This document shows, piece by piece, positions 26,706 through 35,510 of a DNA stretch of 64,000 bases. The translations under genes were made by a program, and so were the position numbers. The stretch's first letter is position 1. Each line of letters starts with the position of its first letter. The notes under the pieces were generated by a model, which was given only the letters and a program-made list of their open reading frames with translations, did no database searches and was not told where the DNA came from. The stretch is from Mucilaginibacter terrigena (GTDB lineage: Bacteria; Bacteroidota; Bacteroidia; Sphingobacteriales; Sphingobacteriaceae): positions 186,001-250,000 of the forward strand of contig NZ_SEWG01000004.1 in the NCBI RefSeq assembly GCF_004168255.1. The letters are read 5' to 3'.

Positions 26706-26745
26706 TTCGGCCATGAACTATGAACCATCAACTATGAACTACTCA
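26706..26745. repeat. Direct/inverted ATGAACTATGAACC repeat at the folC start
   Basis: The run of ATGAACTATGAACC and AACTATGAAC units (with CATCA between) is a dispersed motif; a related imperfect palindrome occurs at 61681-61751. It supplies both possible ATG codons of folC (26713 and 26734). Confidence 0.55.
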
Positions 26746-28029
26746 GATACCCTCAACTACCTCTACACACAACTACCGCTTTTTACCCGGGTGGGCGCTT
26801 CGGCTTATAAAGAGGACCTTACCAATACCATCGCTCTATTAAAGATCCTGGATAATCCGGAGCGTAAGTTTAAGAGCGTGCATGTGGGCGGCACAAACGG
26901 CAAAGGGTCAACATCGCACATGCTGGCAGCTATATTACAGGTTGCGGGGTACAAAACAGGGCTTTACACATCACCGCATCTTAAAGACTTCAGGGAACGC
27001 ATCCGCATAAACGGTGCGATGATAAGCGAGCAAACCGTAATAGATTTTGTAGCAAAACACCGCCCTGATTTTGAACAGATCCAACCCTCTTTTTTTGAAA
27101 TGACCGTTGCCCTGGCTTTTGATGTTTTCGCAAACGAACAGGTAGATATCGCCATTGTGGAAGTAGGCCTGGGAGGGCGGTTAGATTCGACAAACGTCAT
27201 CACCCCGCTCCTGTCTATCATCACCAACATAGGCTGGGACCATATGAATCTACTGGGCGATACCCTGCAAAAGATAGCCGCCGAAAAAGCCGGCATTATT
27301 AAGCCGCAAACCCCGGCGATTATAGGCGAGTATCAGCCCGAAGTTGCCCCGGTATTTATCAATAAAGCAAAAGAAGTAAACGCCGGACTGGTGTTTGCGT
27401 CTGATGTAAATGCGGGAGTCCGAAATCGTGAGTCCGAAGTAAGTAGTTTAGAGTATTTGGAAATAACCGCTCCCCGCTCCCCGCTCCCCGCTCTTCATAT
27501 CCAACTCGACTTACCCGGAAGTTATCAGGTAAAAAATGTGCGCACGGTTTTAACCGCCGTAGATGAACTGAGCAGGCAGGGTTTTAATATCACAGATGAA
27601 CACATTGCAACCGCCCTTAAACAGGTAAAAACGCTGACAGGTTTGCATGGCCGCTGGGAGGTTTTAAGCCGCAGCCCGCTAACTATTTGCGATACCGGCC
27701 ATAACCCCGAAGGTATTACCGAAGTACTAAAAAATATTGCTTTATTAAAATATCAGCATCTTCATTTTGTTATAGGCATGGTTAATGATAAAGACATAAG
27801 CAAAGTACTTTCAATGTTGCCAACCAATGCCACCTACTATTATTGCCGTCCGGATATTCCCCGCGGTTTAGAGGTTGAAAGCTTAAAGCAGAAAGCAGAG
27901 AGTTTTGGCTTGCATGGCAATGCCTATCCGTCTGTAAAGGCTGCCCTGCAGGCCGCGCAAGCCAAGGCTGCTAACAAAGACCTGATTTTTGTCGGGGGTA
28001 GTACTTTTGTGGTAGCGGAAGTGGTTTGA
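26734..28029 (+). CDS. folC: Bifunctional folylpolyglutamate/dihydrofolate synthase
   Basis: Adds glutamate to folates (and to dihydropteroate) using ATP, in the cytosol. From the ATG at 26734 it has 431 residues. The Mur-ligase-type P-loop is HVGGTNGKGSTSHMLAAIL; the second family pattern IVEVGLGGRLDSTNV follows. I choose 26734 because the frame upstream (to 26578) overlaps the TonB-like gene and has no family counterpart. Around residues 225-255 a low-complexity insert holds a 7-bp tandem repeat (27467-27495), unusual for this enzyme. It ends the Tol/TonB-type operon. Confidence 0.92.
   Translation: MNYSDTLNYLYTQLPLFTRVGASAYKEDLTNTIALLKILDNPERKFKSVHVGGTNGKGSTSHMLAAILQVAGYKTGLYTSPHLKDFRERIRINGAMISEQTVIDFVAKHRPDFEQIQPSFFEMTVALAFDVFANEQVDIAIVEVGLGGRLDSTNVITPLLSIITNIGWDHMNLLGDTLQKIAAEKAGIIKPQTPAIIGEYQPEVAPVFINKAKEVNAGLVFASDVNAGVRNRESEVSSLEYLEITAPRSPLPALHIQLDLPGSYQVKNVRTVLTAVDELSRQGFNITDEHIATALKQVKTLTGLHGRWEVLSRSPLTICDTGHNPEGITEVLKNIALLKYQHLHFVIGMVNDKDISKVLSMLPTNATYYYCRPDIPRGLEVESLKQKAESFGLHGNAYPSVKAALQAAQAKAANKDLIFVGGSTFVVAEVV
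27467..27495 (+). repeat. 7-bp tandem repeat inside folC
   Basis: Four consecutive CCGCTCC-type units (last one CGCTCTT) encode the APRSPLPALH region. The unit length is not a multiple of three, so gain or loss of one copy would shift the frame. The preceding bases AGTCCGAAATCGTGAGTCCG are also a short direct repeat. Confidence 0.7.
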
Positions 28030-28136
28030 GCCTGTCTGAACCGGAATAATAAGAATTTGTGAAATAACAGAATTGAAATGTATAAATTCGACAAATTCTT
28101 TTAATTCTATAAATTCGAGTTCAGATAACCAACAAC

Positions 28137-29126
28137 ATGACCTACCTACCCGCTAAAGAACGATACAACAAAATGCAATACCGCCGCTGCGGCAAAAGCG
28201 GTATAAAACTGCCGGCCATTTCATTGGGCCTGTGGCATAATTTCGGCCATGTAGATGTGATGGAAAACTTCCGCAGCATCCTGCACCTGGCATTTGACAG
28301 CGGCGTAACCCATTTTGACCTGGCCAATAATTACGGCCCGCCCCCGGGCAGCGCCGAAACCAATTTTGGTAAGATCTTAAAAGAAGACTTCGGCGGTTAC
28401 CGCGACGAAATGATCATTAGCAGCAAGGCCGGCTACACCATGTGGGATGGCCCTTACGGCGACTGGGGTTCAAAAAAATACCTGGTATCCAGTCTTGATC
28501 AAAGCCTTAAACGGATGGGGTTGGACTACGTAGATATATTTTATCACCACCGCCCGGATCCCGAAACACCGCTTGAAGAAACCATGGCCGCGCTGGATTT
28601 AATCGTACGCCAGGGTAAGGCGTTATACGTAGGTATCTCTAATTATAATGCACAGGAAGCCGAGAAGGCCATTGCCATATTAAAACAATTGGGTACGCCT
28701 TGTTTAATTCATCAGCCAAAGTATTCCATGTTCGTTCGCGATGCGGAAGCCGGGTTGCTGGACGTGCTGGAACAAGATGGTGTAGGCTGTATCCCCTTCT
28801 CGCCATTGGCACAGGGCTTACTCACCAATAAATACCTGCATGGCATCCCCGAAGATTCGCGCGCGGCAAAATCGACCGGTTTTTTACAGGAAAGCCAGGT
28901 TACCGACGAAGTAATAGCCAAAATAAAAAAACTGAACACCATGGCCGAAAAACGAGGCCAAACGCTTGCCCAAATGGCGCTGGCCTGGCTACTTAAGGAC
29001 GACAGGGTAACATCGGTATTGATAGGCGCCAGCAAACCTGCGCAGTTAGCAGACTCGCTAAAAGCTTTAGATAACATTAATTTTTCGGTAGACGAACTGG
29101 AAAAGATAGAACAGATCCTGAAATAG
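28137..29126 (+). CDS. Aldo/keto reductase, YghZ-like
   Basis: NADPH-dependent aldehyde/ketone reductase of 329 residues with the (beta/alpha)8 AKR fold. The active-site Asp and Tyr lie in FDLANNYGPPPGSAE (about residue 60-70), the Lys in IISSKAGY and the His in IFYHHRPDPETP. The insert WDGPYGDWGSKKYL and GNFGK-type region put it in the YghZ/KCNAB-like subgroup (L-glyceraldehyde-3-phosphate reductase, AKR14). The preferred substrate cannot be told from sequence, though reduction of methylglyoxal or glyceraldehyde phosphate is usual. It is a single-gene unit, ended by a perfect terminator. Confidence 0.92.
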   Translation: MTYLPAKERYNKMQYRRCGKSGIKLPAISLGLWHNFGHVDVMENFRSILHLAFDSGVTHFDLANNYGPPPGSAETNFGKILKEDFGGYRDEMIISSKAGYTMWDGPYGDWGSKKYLVSSLDQSLKRMGLDYVDIFYHHRPDPETPLEETMAALDLIVRQGKALYVGISNYNAQEAEKAIAILKQLGTPCLIHQPKYSMFVRDAEAGLLDVLEQDGVGCIPFSPLAQGLLTNKYLHGIPEDSRAAKSTGFLQESQVTDEVIAKIKKLNTMAEKRGQTLAQMALAWLLKDDRVTSVLIGASKPAQLADSLKALDNINFSVDELEKIEQILK

Positions 29127-29165
29127 TTTTTTATGCTGATGTGCCGTTAGGTACATTTGGTCGCT

Positions 29166-29198
29166 AAGGCGTATTTATTTCTAAATACGCCTTTTTGT
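29166..29198 (+). terminator. Intrinsic terminator after the aldo/keto reductase
   Basis: Perfect 12-bp stem AAGGCGTATTTA / TAAATACGCCTT with a 4-base loop followed by T bases. A smaller hairpin, TGTGCCGTTAGGTACA at 29139-29154, precedes it. Confidence 0.88.
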
Positions 29199-29264
29199 TT
29201 AACAAAATTTAACACGGCGCATCTAAAATGTTTATTCATCTTAGCGTTAGCTTTATCCATCCGT

Positions 29265-31724
29265 ATGAGATCACCCCTTCTGATAGCCTTATTCTTACTA
29301 TTCACCTCCGCCCTGTTCGCGCAGGAGGCTACCATCAGCGGTAAAATAACCGACGAGGCCGGGAGTGCGATACCATTTGCAACCGTGTATGTTCGCAACA
29401 CAACCAAGGGCACATCAGCTAACAGTGATGGCGGCTACACCCTAAATTTAAAGCCCGGCCAGTACGATGTGCAATACAGGGCCTTAGGTTACCGGCAGGA
29501 AAGCCGCCGGGTGGACCTGAAGATTAACCAAACTATTAACATTACCCTAAAGACCGAAGAATACCAATTAAAAGAGGTTTCTATCCGCGCCGGTGCCGAA
29601 GATCCTGCCTATGCCATCATCCGCAAGGCGATAAAAAAACGCAAAACCTATTTACACGAGGTAAACGCCTACACCTGCGAGGTGTACATTAAGGGTTTGC
29701 AAAAATTGCTGGCAGCGCCAAAAAAGTTCTTAGGGTTTGATGTGCAGAAAATGGCCCGCGAAAACGGACTCGACTCCAACCGCAGGGGTATTGTTTACCT
29801 GTCGGAGTCGCAATCGAAATACAGTTTTATGCAGCCTGATAAGGTGCACGAAGAGATCATCTCGTCAAAATTTTCAGGCAGTAACCGGGCGTTTACCTTT
29901 AACCGCGCATCAGACCTGCAGGTGAATTTTTACGACAACCTGCAAAACTGGGAAGGGCTAAGTAACCGCCCGCTTATATCTCCCATCGCGGATAACGCGC
30001 TGTCGTATTACCGCTACAAATATGCGGGCACTACAGTAGAGAACGGCGAAACCATCAACAAGATCCGGGTGATGCCACGTAACGATTATGCGCCCTGCTT
30101 TAGCGGGTACATCTATATTTTAGAAGATAGCTGGCGCATCCAGGGCCTCGATCTGTTTATCACCAAAAAGGCCAACATCAATTTTGTAGATACGCTTAAA
30201 GTAAGCGAGCAGTTTTTCCCGGTGAGCGGCAACGCGTGGATGCCGGCCTCGCTCAAATTTGAGTTTACCGGCGGCTTGTTCGGCTTTAAGCTTGGCGGCT
30301 ACTTTATCGCCTTGTATAAAGATTACGATATCGACCCTAAGCTTGATGAAAAACAATTTACCGAGGTGCTGCGCATCACCAGAGGGGTAAATAAAAAAGA
30401 CTCAACTTACTGGGAGCAGCAAAGGCCTATCCCCCTAACTGCTGAAGAGAAAACCGATTACCAAAAGAAAGCCGTGCTTGCCGCCAAACGCGAATCGAAA
30501 CCTTACCTGGATTCGCTGGATAAGGTGAACAACAAGGTTAGTATTGGCAAACTGCTTTTGGGCGGGTACCGCCACCGTAACCGGTACGATCACGAATACT
30601 ATAATTTAAATTCCGTACTAAGCTCGGTAACTTACAACACGGTTGAGGGGCTGGCGCTGGGTTATGGTGGCTCGTTCACCAAACAGATCGATAGCGTTAA
30701 TAACCGCTACCTTAACATTTATGGCAAGGTGCGTTATGGTTTCTCCAATAAACTGTTCAATGCCAGCGGTGGTATCACTATGCCTGTTGGCTCGGCAACG
30801 CTAAATTTGGCAGGCGGAAGCGATGTGATAGACATGAACAACCGCGAGCCCATCAGTTCGTTCATGAATACGGCTTATACCCTGTTGAACAGGCAGAACT
30901 TTGAAAAGCTTTACCAAAAACAATATGCCGCGGCCACCCTATCTAAACGGATTTATGGCGGATGGCAGGCCAGCGTGGGCGCCGAATGGGCAAACCGCAG
31001 GTACCTGTCAAACACTACAGATTACAGCTTCTTCCACCCAAAGGGACACGTGTTTACTTCAAATAACCCATTTAGTCCCGGTGCAGATGTGCCTTTGTTT
31101 GCGGATAACCAGTCGTTTAAAATTAACGTGCGCACCACTTATGATTTTAGCAACCGTTACGAAACCTATCCTAACGGCAAAAGGTATATCCCGTCGAAGT
31201 ATCCAATTATTGGCGTCAGCTTCACTAAAGCGGTAAAAAATGTGTTTGGGTCTGATGCAGATTACAACCTGTTATCGGCAGATATCTCCAAAACGGATAT
31301 CCCTATGGGCTTTTACGGTAAAACATCGTTCTACGTGGGTGCGGGTAAATTCTTTAACACCAAAAACATCTACTATACCGACTACAGGCATTTCAGCGGT
31401 AACCAGATCTTGTTTTACGAGGGCGGCATCAGCAAATTCCTACTGCTTGATTACTACCGGTTCAGCACCGGCGACAAATATTTAGAGGGACATTTAGAGC
31501 ATAACTTTAGCGGGTTGGTCACCAACATGATCCCGCTTATCCGCAAGTTAAAGCTACAGGAGATCATCAATGTGAATTACCTGGCCACCCCTATGTTAAA
31601 AAACTACACCGAGGTGGGTATGGGTTTCCAAACCAATATTGGTTTAAGAGTAATGTACGGCACATCGTTTAATAACAGCCCCGGCGGGGTGAACCATGCG
31701 ATAAGGATCGGGGCGAGTTTTTAG
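29265..31724 (+). CDS. DUF5686 family protein with carboxypeptidase-like regulatory domain
   Basis: Envelope protein of 819 residues, function unknown. The ATG at 29265 gives a signal peptide (RSPLLIALFLLFTSALFAQ). A CarboxypepD_reg-like beta-sandwich (about 20-105; ATISGKITDEAGSAIPFATV) is followed by the long DUF5686 part, which has many alternating-hydrophobicity strands and ends in IRIGASF, as outer-membrane barrels do. It lacks a TonB plug. Bacteroidota genomes carry several such proteins; roles in outer-membrane assembly or adhesion have been suggested but none is proven. No operon partner is visible. Confidence 0.87.
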   Translation: MRSPLLIALFLLFTSALFAQEATISGKITDEAGSAIPFATVYVRNTTKGTSANSDGGYTLNLKPGQYDVQYRALGYRQESRRVDLKINQTINITLKTEEYQLKEVSIRAGAEDPAYAIIRKAIKKRKTYLHEVNAYTCEVYIKGLQKLLAAPKKFLGFDVQKMARENGLDSNRRGIVYLSESQSKYSFMQPDKVHEEIISSKFSGSNRAFTFNRASDLQVNFYDNLQNWEGLSNRPLISPIADNALSYYRYKYAGTTVENGETINKIRVMPRNDYAPCFSGYIYILEDSWRIQGLDLFITKKANINFVDTLKVSEQFFPVSGNAWMPASLKFEFTGGLFGFKLGGYFIALYKDYDIDPKLDEKQFTEVLRITRGVNKKDSTYWEQQRPIPLTAEEKTDYQKKAVLAAKRESKPYLDSLDKVNNKVSIGKLLLGGYRHRNRYDHEYYNLNSVLSSVTYNTVEGLALGYGGSFTKQIDSVNNRYLNIYGKVRYGFSNKLFNASGGITMPVGSATLNLAGGSDVIDMNNREPISSFMNTAYTLLNRQNFEKLYQKQYAAATLSKRIYGGWQASVGAEWANRRYLSNTTDYSFFHPKGHVFTSNNPFSPGADVPLFADNQSFKINVRTTYDFSNRYETYPNGKRYIPSKYPIIGVSFTKAVKNVFGSDADYNLLSADISKTDIPMGFYGKTSFYVGAGKFFNTKNIYYTDYRHFSGNQILFYEGGISKFLLLDYYRFSTGDKYLEGHLEHNFSGLVTNMIPLIRKLKLQEIINVNYLATPMLKNYTEVGMGFQTNIGLRVMYGTSFNNSPGGVNHAIRIGASF

Positions 31725-31771
31725 GGTTAATTAAACACTATTCGTATATTTATTATCATTAAGTAAATAGC

Positions 31772-32128
31772 ATGAAAGCCTTAAGCTCAACCGTTGTTAT
31801 CCATGTATCCGATCTGAACCGCGCAGGTAAATATTATATTGACGTTTTAGGCTTTAAGCCTGATTTTGAGTTTGGCAATTATTGGGGATTAAGCTACGAT
31901 GTCGTTTGCATTCACTTAAGCGGCCCAAAAAATCAGGGAATGCACAAAGCACCCGGTAGTGCCCATGTTTGTATCGATTGCGATGAGATTGACACCTATT
32001 ATGACAGTATCGTAAAAAAAGGCGCAATTATAAATATCCCGATAGATGACCGCGTTTATGGCATGCGCGATTTTGCTGTGAATGATGAAGATGGCAATAC
32101 GATAGTTTTTGGGATGGCGATTGTTTAG
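31772..32128 (+). CDS. VOC-superfamily (glyoxalase/bleomycin-resistance-like) protein
   Basis: Small cytosolic protein of 118 residues with the paired beta-alpha-beta-beta-beta fold of the vicinal oxygen chelate superfamily. Typical pieces are VIHVSDLNRAGKYYIDVLGF at the N-terminus, HVCIDCDEIDTYYDSIV in the middle and FAVNDEDGNTIVFG at the C-terminus, the place of the last metal-ligand Glu (here Asp-Glu-Asp). Members include glyoxalases, dioxygenases and drug-binding proteins; the exact role is not readable. It converges with the GNAT gene, 7 bp away. Confidence 0.85.
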   Translation: MKALSSTVVIHVSDLNRAGKYYIDVLGFKPDFEFGNYWGLSYDVVCIHLSGPKNQGMHKAPGSAHVCIDCDEIDTYYDSIVKKGAIINIPIDDRVYGMRDFAVNDEDGNTIVFGMAIV

Positions 32129-32135
32129 CGTTCAC

Positions 32136-32663
32136 CTACTCCTTCCCCATCTTTACAATCCCAAGCAACGCACCATCAGGCATAACAGTATCAACCCTTT
32201 CTACTGCCTTGTATCCCATTGCTTCGTACAGCGGCACACCCGGCAATGTTGCGCCAAGTTTAAAGCTGGTAAACCCCTGTGCTTTTGCAGCATTCTCGCA
32301 AACCTTTATTATCTGGCGGCTTATGCCCTGCCGGGCATAACCGGGATGCACAAAAAAGGCCCTCATTCTTGCAGCATCTTTTAAGGGGTCGAGTAGCGGA
32401 TCTTCTACATCTTTGTGCTGGTCGCCACCAAACAGGGTATTTCGTTTACTCCAGCCACCGCAGCCTACTTTTATTCCCTCCTTTTCGGCAACATAATAAG
32501 TACCATCACTTATCAGTTGGCTGTCGACACCAAAAATATATTTTATGGCGCTTTCTATCTGGTTTGGGCTGTAATAATCTGTACTTAAACCCCGTACCGA
32601 CAGGCCTATTAAACGTTGTAATTCCTCCACGTCATTAAAGGTCGCCAGGCGTATCGTTATCAT
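32136..32663 (-). CDS. GNAT-family N-acetyltransferase
   Basis: Acetyltransferase of 175 residues, substrate unknown. Motif A, VHPGYARQGISRQIIKVCE, carries the acetyl-CoA pyrophosphate loop (R-Q-G-I-S-R); motif B follows as GATLPGVPLYEAMGYKAVER. An unusual insert between the second and third strand (WSKRNTLFGGDQHKDVEDPL) is seen in a widespread subgroup of uncharacterised GNATs. The start ATG at 32663 agrees with that subgroup's N-terminus (MITIRLATFNDVEEL). Divergent from guaA. Confidence 0.87.
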   Translation of the reverse strand: MITIRLATFNDVEELQRLIGLSVRGLSTDYYSPNQIESAIKYIFGVDSQLISDGTYYVAEKEGIKVGCGGWSKRNTLFGGDQHKDVEDPLLDPLKDAARMRAFFVHPGYARQGISRQIIKVCENAAKAQGFTSFKLGATLPGVPLYEAMGYKAVERVDTVMPDGALLGIVKMGKE

Positions 32664-32753
32664 AGCGCAGATGTTTAAGGGCTAATATAGATTTTTATAC
32701 TAATTCTTACTCCCAAATCTAAATTTCCTGCGTCATTTTTCCGCTCAAAATCC

Positions 32754-32761
32754 TATCTTTG
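32754..32761 (+). promoter_or_regulatory. -7 promoter element abutting guaA
   Basis: TATCTTTG matches TAnnTTTG and ends only 3 bp before the guaA ATG at 32765, which would give a transcript with almost no leader. Confidence 0.45.
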
Positions 32762-32764
32762 CCC

Positions 32765-34294
32765 ATGCAAGAAAAAATCCTCATTCTTGACTTCGGTTCG
32801 CAATTCACCCAGCTTATCGCGCGCCGTGTCAGGGAGCTCAATATTTACTGTGAGATCCATCCCTTTAACAAAGTTCCTGAAGTTGACCAAAGCGTAAAAG
32901 GTATCATCCTTTCCGGCAGTCCGTATTCTGTACGCCAGGACGATGCACCTCATTTCGAGTTCATCAAACACCATAAAACACTGCCTATTTTGGGCGTTTG
33001 TTATGGCGCGCAATACATAGCGCATTTCCATGGTGGCGAGGTTTTGGCATCAAGCACCCGCGAATATGGCCGTGCCAACCTTGATTTTGTAAAGCAGGAT
33101 AACCCCTTGTTTAAGGATGTGCCTACAGGGTCGCAGGTTTGGATGTCGCATGCCGATACCATTGCCCGCATTGCCGGCGATTTTGAGATCATTGCAAGCA
33201 CCGATAGCGTAAAAGTTGCCGCTTACCAGATAACCGGCACCCAAACCTACGGCATCCAGTTCCATCCCGAGGTTACGCACAGTACCGACGGTAAACAATT
33301 ACTGCAAAACTTTTTGGTTGACATTTGCCATTGCACACAGGACTGGACACCTGATTCGTTCATCGAAACCACTATTGCCGAACTGAAGGCGAAATTGGGT
33401 GATGACAAGGTAGTTTTAGGCTTATCAGGCGGCGTGGATTCATCGGTTGCGGCGGTATTGCTGCACCAGGCCATCGGCAAAAACCTGCATTGTATATTTG
33501 TTGATAACGGCTTGTTGCGTAAAGATGAGTACCAATCGGTATTGGATTCGTACCAGCACATGGGCCTTAATATAAAGGGGATCGACGCCAAGCAACGTTT
33601 CTATGATGCGCTGGCAGGCGTTAGCGACCCTGAGAAAAAACGTAAAGCCATTGGTCGCGTATTTATCGAGGTGTTTGACGATGCCGCGCATGAGGTACAA
33701 GGTGTAAGCTGGCTTGGCCAGGGTACTATTTACCCGGACGTTATCGAATCTGTTTCGGTAAAAGGCCCGTCGGCAACTATCAAATCGCACCATAACGTTG
33801 GCGGTTTGCCCGATTTTATGAAACTAAAAGTTGTAGAGCCTCTAAACACGCTGTTTAAAGATGAAGTACGCCGTGTCGGTAAGGCTTTGGGTATCGATCC
33901 GAATATATTAGGCCGCCACCCTTTTCCGGGTCCGGGACTGGCTATCAGGATCTTAGGCGATGTTACACCCGAAAAAGTAGAAATTCTGCAACAGGCCGAT
34001 GCGATTTATATCAACAATTTACGCAGTGGCGGTGTTTATGATAAAGTTTGGCAAGCAGGCGCCATTTATTTACCGGTACAATCGGTAGGTGTTATGGGCG
34101 ATGAGCGCACTTACGAAAATGTAATTTGCCTGCGGGCGGTAGAATCATTAGACGGGATGACGGCAGATTGGTGCCACTTACCTTATGACCTGCTTGCAAA
34201 AATATCAAACGAGATAATCAACAACGTAAAAGGAATTAACCGGGTAGTATATGACATCAGTTCGAAACCACCGGCCACAATTGAGTGGGAATAA
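32765..34294 (+). CDS. guaA: GMP synthase (glutamine-hydrolysing)
   Basis: Makes GMP from XMP, ATP and glutamine in the cytosol, the last step of guanine nucleotide synthesis. The protein has 509 residues. The N-terminal class I amidotransferase has the nucleophile Cys in [11 protein letters not shown] and the His-Glu pair in FHPEVTHS; the ATP pyrophosphatase domain has the PP-loop [13 protein letters not shown]; the C-terminal dimerisation domain ends in [11 protein letters not shown] at 32765 ([13 protein letters not shown]) is the usual start. The next gene begins inside its 3' end (44 bp overlap), so expression of the lipoprotein may be coupled to guaA. Confidence 0.98.
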   Translation: MQEKILILDFGSQFTQLIARRVRELNIYCEIHPFNKVPEVDQSVKGIILSGSPYSVRQDDAPHFEFIKHHKTLPILGVCYGAQYIAHFHGGEVLASSTREYGRANLDFVKQDNPLFKDVPTGSQVWMSHADTIARIAGDFEIIASTDSVKVAAYQITGTQTYGIQFHPEVTHSTDGKQLLQNFLVDICHCTQDWTPDSFIETTIAELKAKLGDDKVVLGLSGGVDSSVAAVLLHQAIGKNLHCIFVDNGLLRKDEYQSVLDSYQHMGLNIKGIDAKQRFYDALAGVSDPEKKRKAIGRVFIEVFDDAAHEVQGVSWLGQGTIYPDVIESVSVKGPSATIKSHHNVGGLPDFMKLKVVEPLNTLFKDEVRRVGKALGIDPNILGRHPFPGPGLAIRILGDVTPEKVEILQQADAIYINNLRSGGVYDKVWQAGAIYLPVQSVGVMGDERTYENVICLRAVESLDGMTADWCHLPYDLLAKISNEIINNVKGINRVVYDISSKPPATIEWE

Positions 34295-35510
34295 GTGGTT
34301 TATATTTGTTTCAGCGGCGCTGATAATAGGTGCATGTTCGCCTAAGGTACGAACTGTACCTGCACCCGTTGTAAAAACAAAAACTGAAAAAATCCCGGAT
34401 AAAACTGAAAAAATTCCGGAAAAACCGGTCAGGAGATCCGAAGCTAAAGCGTCTGTCGTGTCACTGATACTTCCATTAGGGCTTGACCATGCCGCTGCCG
34501 GCCAAAAATATACAGCTTCAGGGCTAAGAATGGCCAATATGTCTGTAGAGTATTACCAGGGTTTTAAGCTCGCGCTCGATTCGATAACCGCTACAGGCGC
34601 CAATTACAAACTGCAGTTGTTTGATAGTAAGGGCGATGCCGCGCAGGCGCATAGCCTTGCCTTAAACCCAAAGGTAAAAAGCAGCGAACTCATCATCGGC
34701 CCTATCTTCCCGGATGATATTAAAAGTTTTACCCCGGTATTAAACGCCGCCCGCAAGCCCATTGTATCGCCATTGTCGCCCGCATCGCCGGCTACATATA
34801 AAAATCAGAATTTAATTACCATGACCCCGCCGCTGGAGTATCACGCTATGGGTGCGGCAACCTATATTGTAAAAAACATCAAGCCAAAAAAGGTGTTCAT
34901 CCTTACCTCGGGCTTTAGCGAGGAAAAGTTATATACCTCGCCGTTTAAACGCACTATCGACAGCCTTAGCAAACGGAAGATCCAGGTAGTAACCATAACC
35001 GTGGCGCGAGGTAATTTAACAGCGCTAATAGCACAGCTATCGGCAAACAACCAAAACGTTTTTGTGATACCGTCTACCAAACAGGCCTTCCTGATGGTAA
35101 CGCTAAGGTCGCTTGCTGAGCTTTCAAAAAATTATCCTGTAACATTATTTGGCCACCCAAACTGGGAGCGGTTTGTTTTTTTAAAAGCAGCCCTGTTACA
35201 ACAGTTAAATACACACATCACTTCTACCGATAAAATAGATTACAAAAGCGCCGAAACAAATACCTTTTTACGCAGCTACCGTAGCGCATACCGCGCCGAG
35301 CCTACCGATTTTGCCATAAAAGGCTTTGACCAGGGTATGTATTTTGGCAACCTGTTAGCCGATGGCGAAGACATGGACAAACCCGACCTGGCGGATTTTA
35401 CCGGCATACACAATAGCTTTCATTTTATAAAGAAACCGGGGCAAGGCTGGATAAACACCCATGTAGATATCCTTAAATACGAAGATTTTGAGTTAAAAAG
35501 GGTAAAATGA
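34251..35510 (+). CDS. Periplasmic-binding-protein-like lipoprotein
   Basis: Lipoprotein of 419 residues with the type I periplasmic binding fold. After [15 protein letters not shown] (lipobox Cys at about residue 29) comes a short in-frame tandem repeat of 7 residues ([14 protein letters not shown]), then two Rossmann-like lobes: [35 protein letters not shown] and [12 protein letters not shown] are typical of the ABC-type amino-acid/LppC-like branch. No permease is near, so it may act as a sensor or, like LpoA, as a wall-synthesis activator; this is inference. Start lies within guaA; the following methyltransferase overlaps by 4 bp. Confidence 0.85.
   Translation: MTSVRNHRPQLSGNKWFIFVSAALIIGACSPKVRTVPAPVVKTKTEKIPDKTEKIPEKPVRRSEAKASVVSLILPLGLDHAAAGQKYTASGLRMANMSVEYYQGFKLALDSITATGANYKLQLFDSKGDAAQAHSLALNPKVKSSELIIGPIFPDDIKSFTPVLNAARKPIVSPLSPASPATYKNQNLITMTPPLEYHAMGAATYIVKNIKPKKVFILTSGFSEEKLYTSPFKRTIDSLSKRKIQVVTITVARGNLTALIAQLSANNQNVFVIPSTKQAFLMVTLRSLAELSKNYPVTLFGHPNWERFVFLKAALLQQLNTHITSTDKIDYKSAETNTFLRSYRSAYRAEPTDFAIKGFDQGMYFGNLLADGEDMDKPDLADFTGIHNSFHFIKKPGQGWINTHVDILKYEDFELKRVK

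Noticed and set aside
26578..26733. Upstream extension of folC
   Set aside because: It would overlap the TonB-like gene and adds a non-conserved N-terminus.
32279..32638. Plus-strand frame opposite the second GNAT gene
   Set aside because: Shadow of the real gene with no start context.
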